Of a DNA stretch of 64,000 bases, positions 52,269-62,500 are shown one piece after another (the stretch's first letter is position 1; each line of letters starts with the position of its first letter). The stretch is from Pempheris klunzingeri (lineage: Eukaryota > Chordata > Actinopteri > Acropomatiformes > Pempheridae), in NCBI RefSeq assembly GCF_042242105.1, contig NC_092016.1, positions 5,255,501 through 5,319,500 of the forward strand. Direction: 5' to 3'. The notes beneath the pieces are model-generated. The model was not told the DNA's origin. It searched no databases and saw only the letters and a program-made list of their open reading frames with translations. Both the position numbers and the translations under genes were made by a program.

Positions 52269-55200
52269 GCGTTGTAGCTTCAGCGGTGCTCGGTGGCTTG
52301 AAGCCACTTCAGTAACTTTTGGATGTGCAGTCTGTCTTTTTTCTAAGTGTTTCTACCTCAACAGTTTAAGGACAAACGGCAACTCTCTTGATTTGCAAAC
52401 GTACCTTTTACATTTACAACCACATGTGCGATTATGTAATTTATGGCACCGTTCAAACAGGATCCAAACATGATTTGTCTCTTGCTCTTGACTACTTTTC
52501 TGAAATGACTGACTGAATGATGGCTGATCCTTTTTTCCTCCTGCAGGACAACCGTACCTCTGGGCTCGGCTCGACAGGAAACCCAACAAACAGGCAGAGA
52601 AGAGGTTTAAAAAGTATCAGCACTCTCACAGGAGCTGTAAAGGTATTTTACCCTCACACGCTGTGACAGTTTTACTCTGTGATACGTGCACGGCAGGTTT
52701 TTTTTGTCCAAATACTTTTGTACATGACATGTTGAGCAGTTTCTTTCAGTTGGAGTTATTTTATTGTTTTTTTTTTAGGGTTCACGTGGAACGTAGAGGA
52801 AGATTTTAAGACGGTGCCTGAGACGTGGATCCCAGCCCACAGAGTCAAATACCATGATGACCATCCAGTACCCGATGAGCATGGACACATTCCAGGTAAT
52901 CATCATCATCATCACCATCATCACTGAATCTAAAGGGATTATTACAGTGCAACAGAGTGGGGCCATAGACTGTCTGTAAGAAGTGGGTGTAGCCACCGTG
53001 ATGTCGCCCATTGGTTTGAGAACTGTTGAGTTTAGCTTCTTGGTTGTCGCCATCTTGATTCTTTTTATTTTAGTGCCAGAAGCGATGTTCATTCAGCGAA
53101 GACCGGCCTCTGATTGGTTAGTCACAGGGTAGTCCCATCCTAAATCAAACCCTGCTTTCTCGTCTATTTTACTATAAATGGGACCATGATTTACTAAATG
53201 AGCCTCATGTTGTGTTGAAGAAGACTGAGACCATTAACTCTTTAGGAAAGTGAGAAGTAGGGTCATTTTTTTTCATAGACTTCCATACAATTGGATCTCT
53301 TTTAGGAGCCAGTGGAGTCGCCCCCTGCTGGCCATTCAAAAGAATGCAGGTTTAAGGCTTTTCTGCATTGACTTCACTTCACTTCTTCACTTCACGGCCA
53401 TTTCCATACAGTTCATGTGCGAGGCATAAAAATCCCAAACAGCAGCACCACTACAGATTTCCAACAGTCATGTCTAGTCTACACAAACCACAATGGCCTC
53501 ACTGAAGCTTCAAGATTCAAGATTCAAAGCGTTTATTATCATGTGTACAGTGCAGAAATGGGTTTCCCTGTACAATGAAAATCTTACTTTGCCATCCACG
53601 CTGAATGCCAAAGAGGATAAAATAAAATATAAAAAATCTAAATATAAACTACTATTGCTAAATAAACTGCTATTGCTAACATATAAATATATTTACAAAA
53701 TGTGCAACTTAACATGAAGTAAAGGACGGTATAAGTGGTTACAGGAAATAGATGAATAAATGGACAACGATTGTTTCTGTTTAGCTAGAATTTGGAATTT
53801 AAATCAATTCACTGGAAAGGTTTTGATAACTTGTGCAGGAATATAAGCTGTGGAGGAGTGCAACAGTAAGTACTTACAGTAGAATTACATCCGTCCTGGT
53901 TTCCATTAACGACAGCAACCTGTAACATTTCTGACACGGAGCGTGTTGAAAGGCTTTTCCTGTCACTGTGGACGAGGCTGCCTGCAGATGTAGTGATCGG
54001 GTCCTTGTGAATGTTCAGGCTGGGTTCCGGTGGAGAAGGACAACAAGCAGTACTGCTGGCACTCCTCTGTGCTGGATTACGAAGCGGGGGCGGCTCTCGT
54101 TCTCAGGACCAGCGCCGACGATGAAGACCTGTTAGAAGTTGCAGCTGTCCCGTTGGCCGACCTCCTGGAGCAGACGCTGGAGCTCATTGGCACCAACGTC
54201 AATGGAAACCCTTATGGTAAGACTGCATTCTCCTTTTTACTGTTCATTTGGTTGCACCAGAATTTAGGCTTTTTTTAAAAGAAGGCTTTCATGACTAAGT
54301 TCATATAAATATTTACCTTAGATTTACCCTTATTAACTTATTTTAAAATATTTATACCAGGAGTGTTGGACAATTAAAACTCTGAAAACATTTCTCTATA
54401 GCTCAACAAGTGGTCAAGAGATCGGTGCCATTCTGGAGCTAAAACCCCTAAATGTTTAACAGACGTTTCACTGTTCTGCATCAGGGCGTTTTAAGTCTAC
54501 CTAATACAAACTCCAAATAAAAATCCAAACAACTCCAGCAAAGTGTTATTGTGCTAACAGGACTGGGGAGTAAGAAGCAGCCGGTCCACTGCCTGGTGTC
54601 TCATGGGAGTGTTCGAATCAGAGACCCCCCACCTGTGGACTTCCAGCAGCTCAGCTCCTGGTTCCAGGAGAGTCCAGAGGGCCGCGTTGAGGGCATCGTC
54701 TGGCACTGCAACGACGGCACACTCATGAAGGTAAGAAAACTGATCAGAAAGAGTGCAGTGTTGATTATCTGAAGTAGGGGAGGCAGGAGTTAAGGCACAG
54801 ACACTGAGCAGTGTACTGCTGTGGAGGGGGTCAGTAGAAAAACTTATTGTAGCGATCTAAAAGAAAATCCACCTAAACCAAAAAAAAAAAAACATTTTTT
54901 AGTGTAGGCTCTATTTAGAATATTTCTCTCTTTGCTCACTTCAAAGCCACCAGACTCCATTGACCATAAACAGTACAGAAAAAAAAAAAAAAGTCCACCG
55001 CTGCCTCTCTTGGCTAGTCTTCTTATGTTATGGTGTGGCTTTGGTGTTTTGAATGCTGACTGAGAACAGCTTCATTTCCTTTTCGAAAAGGTTGTGTGAC
55101 AGCAGTGTAAATAAAACTGACAAAGGAAAAGTACCTCACTTTAAAAAAATCCCTTTAAGCTTTAAAGTTTTCTCACTTGGAAAATGTTATTATTATTATT

Positions 55201-55460
55201 TCAGAATTCCAACACTTCCTTAAACACATGAAATGCTTTTCCCTGGCTGTAATACCATGAAAGACTTTGAGCTGCTGTTGTGTCTGCAGGTTCATCGTCA
55301 TCACTTGGGGCTGAGGTGGCCGGACGGGGACTCCTGCCTTGGTGGCCGGTCGGTCGTCATTCACGTTGACGAATACAACAGCAAGGACTTGTTCACGTCC
55401 TTCTCCGGACTAAATGGACGCCGATTCAGCCGACTGCAGGACGTCCAGTTTGACTTGTAA
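47044..55460 (+). CDS. rlig1: RNA 5'-phosphate and 3'-OH ligase 1 (C12orf29)
   Basis: RLIG1 is the vertebrate ATP-dependent RNA ligase that auto-adenylates and seals 5'-phosphate to 3'-OH RNA ends; a role in RNA integrity under stress is proposed. Seven exons: 47044-47133, 51697-51814, 52547-52642, 52779-52895, 54019-54216, 54561-54730, 55290-55460, in phase, 319 residues (human 325). The catalytic motif I reads [11 protein letters not shown] with nucleotide-accepting Lys57 at the same number as human. [59 protein letters not shown] and EGIVWHC (Glu250), then Lys263 (motif V), are all present. The start [10 protein letters not shown] aligns with human MKRLGSVQRK and has a good context. The frame stays open upstream to about 46789, so an N-terminal extension cannot be excluded. 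The gene is followed tail to tail by cep290, as in human. Confidence 0.96.
48786..49080. mobile_element. hAT-like MITE, degenerate
   Basis: It starts 'agagctgcaaccattaatta' and ends 'attaatcgacaaag ... actgtaac', matching the layout of a common fish MITE whose two ends carry inverted 'agagctgcaac' and whose body contains 'gagtgtctttgggttttgga'. It sits in rlig1 intron 1. A reverse-oriented remnant of the same family is at about 51447-51560. Confidence 0.6.
49121..49565. repeat. Direct repeat unit B, copy 1
   Basis: A 445-bp unit, nearly identical (only a handful of mismatches and no indels) to 50841-51285, at a constant offset of 1720 bp. Both are in rlig1 intron 1. It has no coding potential that I recognise; a minus-strand 63-codon frame is duplicated along with it. 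Confidence 0.95.
49600..49670. repeat. LINE 3' tail with (GATTCT)n
   Basis: 'gtccccctgaggattattaa', then tandem ATTCTG units, is the typical 3' end of a fish LINE (CR1/L2-like). Confidence 0.55.
50020..50450. repeat. Fragments of common teleost non-autonomous repeats
   Basis: 'gtcgccatattgttttcat' (about 50094) belongs to a repeat whose better copy is at 52961-53390. 'aggctagctgtttccccctg', then tandem GCTAA units (50395-50444), is another recurrent fish repeat motif. Both are in rlig1 intron 1. Borders are approximate. Confidence 0.35.
50709..50843. repeat. Direct repeat unit A, copy 1
   Basis: A 135-bp unit repeated at 51294-51428 (offset 585 bp) with a few substitutions. Together the two copies bracket unit B copy 2. 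Confidence 0.93.
50841..51285. repeat. Direct repeat unit B, copy 2
   Basis: Second copy of the 445-bp unit. It abuts unit A copy 1 on its left and, after a poly-T run, unit A copy 2 on its right. Confidence 0.95.
51294..51428. repeat. Direct repeat unit A, copy 2
   Basis: It repeats 50709-50843. It ends 'taacctctagatcaacg', and is followed by a reverse hAT-MITE remnant before rlig1 exon 2. Confidence 0.93.
52234..52267. repeat. (CA)n microsatellite
   Basis: About 16 CA dinucleotides in rlig1 intron 2. Confidence 0.97.
52961..53390. mobile_element. Non-autonomous teleost repeat ('gtcgccccctgctggcc' type)
   Basis: It opens with 'accgtgatgtcgcccattgg', contains 'gtcgccatcttgattctttt' and closes with 'gagtcgccccctgctggcca', then 'aatgcaggtttaaggc'. 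This text recurs widely in fish genomes as a non-autonomous DNA element. It lies in rlig1 intron 4. Confidence 0.5.
53500..53720. repeat. LINE-type 3' tail fragment
   Basis: 'aagattcaaagcgtttatta', 'gtgtacagtgcagaaatggg' and 'ccctgtacaatgaaaatctt' are typical of a LINE-derived tail abundant in fish. It is intronic to rlig1. A further similar fragment is near 63044-63110. Confidence 0.5.
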
Positions 55461-55737
55461 ACGCAGTACTTCAACTTTCCGTTCTCTGAAGCTCCTGAAA
55501 GGATTTGCCACTTTGGCGGTGGCTGCCGGTGATCCCAGATGAGTACAGTGGTGTGTATTACAGCCTGAGGACAGTTTGACATTTGCTTTGCAGCTTCACT
55601 GTAAAAATGACCAACTGGACATTTTTAGCAACTTTAGTTGTTACAAATGTTCGCTAACACTGTAAATACTGTGTGTTAGAGCGCTACCATTGCTAAGTGA
55701 AGAGTGAATCATATGTAGACGTTAATTTAAAAGCTGC

Positions 55738-55743
55738 TTTATT
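55738..55743 (-). terminator. Candidate cep290 polyadenylation signal
   Basis: TTTATT on the plus strand reads AATAAA on the minus strand, about 820 nt past the cep290 stop. Other minus-strand candidates exist nearer the stop, so this is the most distal plausible site. Confidence 0.4.
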
Positions 55744-55781
55744 GACAAAAGCACAATTTCAGAACTGTACAAATGTAAAGA

Positions 55782-55787
55782 AATAAA
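55782..55787 (+). terminator. rlig1 polyadenylation signal (AATAAA)
   Basis: First canonical hexamer after the rlig1 stop, 322 nt downstream. Confidence 0.6.
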
Positions 55788-56559
55788 TATTCTACATAAA
55801 GAGACACATCAACAAACCAAGAACAAAAGACAGCTGCCTTGTAGAAGTAACATCACTCACCAGTTTATGGTAAACTTTAACTTTAGGCCTGTTGCAGGTT
55901 TCAAACTGCATCACCTAAAAACATGATGGAGCGGACAGTGCAACTCATCAATATTTAGTATCTTAAGAGAGGTCCTTTGGGTGGGGCCTCGTTTGAAGTC
56001 TTGAGGAGATTCCTGAGTTTTAGCACCACTTCTAGAAAACTATGGTTTGTACAAAACTAGGAACTTCAGGTCTTAACAATTCTTTTAGTCTTAACAGAAT
56101 CAGCCTGAATAAAAGTCTGATATTGGCAAAGTTTTGATTTAAATCAGGAATTAACCAAGAAAAGAATTTTGAATACATGCTTGTCACAAAGAGAGATGTT
56201 CTGGCATTAATTAGTGTGCATATAAACAAGTGTACGATAAATTAATGTATTCTTTATTCAAGACTGGCTGAAGGCTCTCTATTAAAAAAGCAAACTTGTC
56301 AATCTAAGAATGTATATCTATTGTCCTCTTTACATTTTTCCACTTGCAAGATTAATATTTATTATCATCAACGGCTTTGAAATTCCACATCGGTTCATGA
56401 CAGACTCGTTGTGGTCAGGACTAAAACTGTACCGAGGGTTTACATCCAGCTCTACAGGTGGAAAACACTAAAAATAATTCCAATAACGTCCACTGCTCAA
56501 GTCCGACCAGCATAAAAGCGGTCCGAGCTGCATCATAAGGCAACAGCAGTGACTCTGAG

Positions 56560-59500
56560 CTAGCTCATGGACACTCGGGGTATTTCAACCTTTACTCCAA
56601 ACCGATCACACACCTTCTTCAGCTGCTCCTCCAGCAGAATGTTCTTCTTGACCTCTAAATTGTAGTTATATTTTAAATCTTCAATCTCGTCAAAAAATGT
56701 TGGGTCGAAGCTCTCCAGTTCTTTCTTCAGGTTTTTAACCTCCCTTTGAAGTTTTGTTTTTTCCCTTTCGGCCGCCTGTAGAAGGTTTTTTAGCTTCCCG
56801 TAGTCTAAGAGTACAACAGGGAAAACTGCAATGATTAACAACTTCACAACAATTCACATCTAATGTATCAGGATTTTCAGTCTGGCTGAGACCCAATCAC
56901 TTACCGTTACTCCTGATGTTGAAATAAATAGAATCACTCAGTGTCGGGTCATAATCTGAGGTATGCGGCATGTTTTGCATGTGTTGTTCCGACTGTACTT
57001 AACAGGCTTCTCTCTTTCTCTAACTAAAATATGATCCACAAAAACCTAAATAAATCTCACACTGCTTCCTTTTCAGCGAATGTGGGTGTGCTTGTGTGTC
57101 TCACCTAGTTTAGAGGACGTCTCACCATATCGCTCGCTGTACTCGTTCAGCCTTTGTTTCAGATCAGTGTTCTCCCTCTGCAGCTCAACGTTAACCAGTC
57201 TGAGGACGAGAGAAATGGCAAAATCCAGACAAAGAACACAAAGGTCAGAGTGGGAACTGACTGCTGTCCACCTGCTCAGCTTTTCTCAGTTTGCTTGCGC
57301 TAATTTGGTCCCATGTTAGACACTTGGATGTGTGTATGTAAGTTAGCGATGCGTCTCTGGTTATGCATTTCTTTGCCAAACTGTGGTATACGTGGATATC
57401 AGAAAATGTAGTGAACCATATTATGATTCTTATTAATACACATAACACATAGATAGACGAACCTCATTGCCTGGACCTCCTTGGTGGGTCCTCCTTCTGT
57501 CTTTGCAGTTGCCGGGAATCTCTTTAACATGTCAACCTGAGAAATGACAACGCCAGAATGACAATTTCAGTGGATTCGTACAAAATACTTCACACGCAAG
57601 CTGAACAGAAAGACTAGCTATACAACAGAAACTGACTTAAGTAGGATATTTTCTTTCAAAGAGAATTCACGACTTTATCTGTCTCTCAAAGTCCCTCGAC
57701 TTTGTGAATGCGCAGCACTGACTTTCTTGAGCAGGAATTGCAAAGTCGACCTGGAGACCAGACACTTGCTATTTTACAAATGACCCTCTCTTGAAATAAC
57801 ACACGTGATTGAAGAGAGCCAATAGACCATCTGGTCCAGACCAAAACAGTTTGAGGCCACCTGAGCAACATACTGAGATCATACTGTTAGAGATCTGACC
57901 TTTTATTTAGCAGCTTTAATAATTGTTACATTGCTTTAAATGTGTTTTTATAAAAGTATTTCAGTAAAAATGTTTTTCAGTAGTGTGCTCCAGGTTTGAC
58001 TGTTACTAAACTAAACAGTGAGTTAGTCTGTACCTGACTGTTACTAAATTAATCAGTGAGTTAGTCTGTACCTGACTGTTACTAAACTAAACAGTGAGTT
58101 AGTCTGTACCTGACTGTTACTAAACTAAACAGTGAGTTAGTCTGTACCTGACTGTTACTAAACTAAACAGTGAGTTAGTCTGTACCTGATCTTCAAGTCG
58201 CTGGATGCTAATCTGGGCTCTCTCCTCGCGCCTGGTCACGTCCCTCAGCTGTTGTTTGAGTTCAGACAGACTGGAGGTCTTCTGGGAGAGCTCCTTCTCC
58301 AGCTCCTTCATCTTGTTTTCAAACATTCTGTGGATGGAAGGGAAACAACAACACTGTAAACGGTGCTTGAAGTCTGACGCTTCTACAAGTGGAGCGGTGC
58401 AAGGTCACGGTTTTGAATTCCCAAGCTGTCTGGGAAAGCACGAGTAGGGAGGAGGGTAATGGATGGAGACTGATTTCTTTCTACTGCTGATTGATGCAAT
58501 TTAATAGAGATTTAACCTACTGTGCACTCAGCTCATTAAAACTTTGAAAGCTTTTCAATTTGCTCTGAACACGTACTAAACTGAGGCTAATGGATTGCAT
58601 TAAAAACCACTTTGCTGACCTTGTTACCACAGATGCCTTCCAGGCCTTACTGTCTGCTCCCTCTGCGATGGGTTTGGACAGAGCTGCCCGCAGTCTTTGC
58701 TTGGTCTCCTCCAGCTCTGCCTCCAGCTTCTCATTGGTCACTTCCAGGCTCGTCTTGGTCCCTCTTAGCCTTTCTGCAGCTTCAATTTCCTGTGACGTTA
58801 TGAAACATGTATAAAGGGGGTTTCATTATAGAGGAGAAATCCATGTTCTAAGAAAAGAACAAGTGGAACAAGTGGCTAAATACAAAGATACCATCTTTTT
58901 AAATCAAAAATATTAAACTGTACTATATTATGGAATATAAGTAAACGTGTCGTTACCCTTTTGATCTCCTTGCGTAGACGTTCATTTTCCATCATTATTT
59001 TCTCCATTCCTTTGGTTTTAAATTCAAGTTTGGAACTCAGCTCAGCTTCGCTTTGAGTCTTGAGTTTCTCATAGTTGGCCTAGAAAAAACAAAAGAAACA
59101 ACATTTTACTGTCAGCTGTAGTAACAGAACAGAGCAGTTAAACTGAATGTGAAGTGATGCGGTCAGGAACCTTCAGCTTTTTGTTTTCTTGCTCCAAAGC
59201 AGCGACCTTGTCTTGACTTGCAGGCGCGCTGGATTTCTTCAGCGTCTCATTTTCCCTCTGTACCCTTTCCACCACTTTCTTCATCAGCCCAATGGTCCTC
59301 TCAAGTTCGGGTACTGACTTACCGCTCTGACCAGTCTGATGAGGAACACATTACTGATTATTCATTATTCATTGTCATGATCTACAGTAGCAACTGGGGG
59401 TTGGTGAATTCAATTTCAAAACCTCTGTGGTCGATTCTGTTTCCTTCCCATTTGTTTCTCATTAGATTAGATTGTTTTTTTAAACCTCATATAAAGACAT

Positions 59501-62500
59501 AATTAATATCTTGTTATTTCTGGGAAAACACTACACACTGTAGAAAGACCATATGTGGCTTTAGGTGAACATACTCCACGTGCATGTCCCTGCTTTTTCT
59601 CCGCATCTGCCTTTTCCTTTTTCAGCACGCTGCACATCTCCTTAAGGTCTGCAACTTGAGTCTGTGAAAAAAGAGAAAGTGAAGATCATAAAAAAACACT
59701 CCACCAAAATATTTACTGTTATTTAAATCAATATTGTATAATTGTGTCTTTACAGTTAGTGTCCGGTTGGGGTTCTACACATCTTTGTTTAATTGTTTTA
59801 AAGTTTGTAAAGTGAAAGTCGCTTTTCATTAGAGCAAAAAATTATTCGCATGTGGTATTTGTAAATGGTTTGTTTCTTAAAGTATAGGAAAGATGCACAA
59901 TTTATTTAAGACAACTGTGGTCAATCAGGAGAGAGACGATTGACCACAGACGAGCAGTATTGACCTTCTCATTGCCAAGTCTTGGCTAGAGAGCATTTCC
60001 CGAAATTTCAGACATTCATTCATTTAATTGTCTCACTATCAGGACCAGTACCAAACAATGGCGTGACACAGACTTGTCACATTAGGTTATACAGACCTTG
60101 AGTCTTGGCAAGTCTTTATGGGTCTGCTCCAGCTGAAAGCGCAGCTCCAGGTTCTCCGATGCAAGCTTGAGATTTTCTTTCTGGAGGTCCTGATCTCTCT
60201 GCGAGGAGGCGCCAGTGGCTCGTTTTGACGCCTACGCAAAGTAAAAGACACCATGTCGGTCACGGGAAGTTAATTAAAAGGCATATTGGTTATGACACTG
60301 CTGCGGAGGAAAAACACTGCTTCTTCAAAAACAAAGAGAAAGTCGAGAAACAGCTTCACTTTGTTCTTGGGGGGTCACGAAACTGTCTCTACCTACAAAC
60401 GACCACGGAAACCTCTAGTCCAACAGACAGTGCAGAGGAGGAAAACACCGACACACTAATAACCGGACACTTACTACTCACTTTTAATGCCTTGAGTTTT
60501 TTTCTGCCACTTCTACCACGCTATCACAGAACTACCAATTCAATTGGGTGACTAGAACCTGGAGTACCTTCAGATTTCTAAGAGATCTGCTTTCTCGTTT
60601 GCGAACCCTTTTTTTTCTGATAAACCTCTCTGAGTGGCTGGAATCCACATCTGGTTCTGCTGAGTTGGACTGTCCTGGATTATCTTCCTCTGTTGCTTCC
60701 TTTGTAGTGTCAACCACTTCAGCTTTGAACTTAACATGTTCTGCAGCCTCTTCTGGCTTTTCCTCCCTGATTCCCACATCATCATCTGCACCTCCATCAC
60801 CTAGCTCACCAGCATCCTCTTTATTCACCGTTTTACCGCTGGCTGCTGCTGGACAGTGGGTGGACATAACTGATCCTGGTATTTCTGCCGGTGGTTCTTC
60901 CTTTTCTTCAACCACATTGACTTCTGGAACACATTGAATGTCTTGTGTGTTATCTGTCTCTATTCCTGTCACATCTCCCACATCTATCTGGCTTTGCTTT
61001 GGCTCCCTCTGTTGGTCAGCGGGGTCTTCAGCAACTTCATTGCCAACAGAGTGGCTGTAGGACTCGGCAGGGAGGAATGCTGCATTCCCTTCGCATGACC
61101 CATCCGCAACATCAAAAGTGACAGAGCAAATCCCTCTCCAAGAATGGGAGGAGGAGCTTTTTCCCTAGGCAATGAATCAGATTAAATTCGGTGCCGGTGA
61201 AGAAGAACACACAGTAAAGAATGTAAAGACAAAAAGGAAAAACATCTTTGGTTATTCAAAATAGAACAGAGAGGTGAAAATGTTTCGTTCAGTACAAGTG
61301 ATAATTATATGTTCTATGGGATGCCTGCAATAACGTGAGGTCTTGTAATCTCTGTAATATGTGTATATAATCACTATTTTCATGATCAGTTAACCTGGAA
61401 TATTTCTCTAAAATGACAAAAGTGAAAAATGTCCATCACAAGTTCCGAAAGCCAGAGGTGATATTTCAAATTGTGTGTTATGTTCACCCAACAAATGAAA
61501 AGCTAAAATATTCCATTTAGATGTAAAACAAGGTTCCTACAGCTTTTTAAAAGTAAAGTTCAAGCACTTTCAAAGTACCTAAACCAAAAATGTCCAGAAT
61601 CTCAAAGCCTCAAGTGTTACTATAAATGCAACTGCAAATAATAGTCTACATAATTCCTTTAAACTCACAGCAATCATTGGATATTCACACATAAAACAAA
61701 TCTGATGGCAGGATAATTTTCATTTACAACATTAAAATCCCCCATTTTGCTTTAAATGAGTGATTGTGTGGATGAAACACCAGATTATGTTGAGAATTTA
61801 TATATTCAAATTCAACTCTTTTCCAAACTTTGGGAGCATGGCTGAAGCATGCTGAAACCAAAGAATGTGAGGCACATTAACTTGATAAACTTCTTACATG
61901 ATTAACCAACTTGTGGTGTATTACGACGTGAATTATTTATTACAGTCTACATGTTGTGCACTGTGATGAGAACTTACAGAGGGTCTCGATGGAGACTCTT
62001 TGGGTATCTGGCTCTCTAAAGATCGGACTCTCTGCTCCAGGTAGCGATTCCTCACGGTCAGATTCTCTATGGCGTCATCACGAGGTAAAGCCTGGCGCTG
62101 TCTGTGAGTTCAACAAGAAAATAAAAGTCTTGGCCAGCATTTTATCACCCTATAATGAGTTTATCAATGAGGGGCTGTCATTACTTAACAACATACGTCA
62201 CAGATATTCCTGTATTTTTTATAAAGAGACTTGCGGTGAGTACAACAGATTAGAGAATGACATAGCAGGATACTATTGGCCAGTGTTGTCTTATCGCATA
62301 TAGTTTATCTGCACTGCACATACACTACTCACAAAAAGTTAGGGATATAACTAATATTCAGGTGAAATATATGGAAAATGTAAAAAGTTAATGCTACAGT
62401 GATATTATATCATGAAAGTATGACATTTAAGTAGAAGCATGCAATGGTCATTTTATTCATTTTAAACAATGTATTTGAAGAAAAGCTAACAACAGTGGTA

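Larger units (their letters stand above)
55461..56559. other. Convergent 3'UTRs of rlig1 (+) and cep290 (-)
   Basis: No further gene is seen. The plus-strand signal AATAAA is at 55782-55787 and the minus-strand signal (plus-strand TTTATT) is at 55738-55743. The two predicted transcripts therefore overlap by some tens of bases at their 3' ends. Confidence 0.6.

Noticed and set aside
57998..58188. CRISPR-like array (38-bp repeats)
   Set aside because: Repeats are head-to-tail with no unique spacers, in a vertebrate intron; it is a minisatellite.
60225..60551. 108-codon plus-strand frame
   Set aside because: It lies antisense to a cep290 exon and intron and contains the reverse of a coiled-coil exon edge; a shadow.
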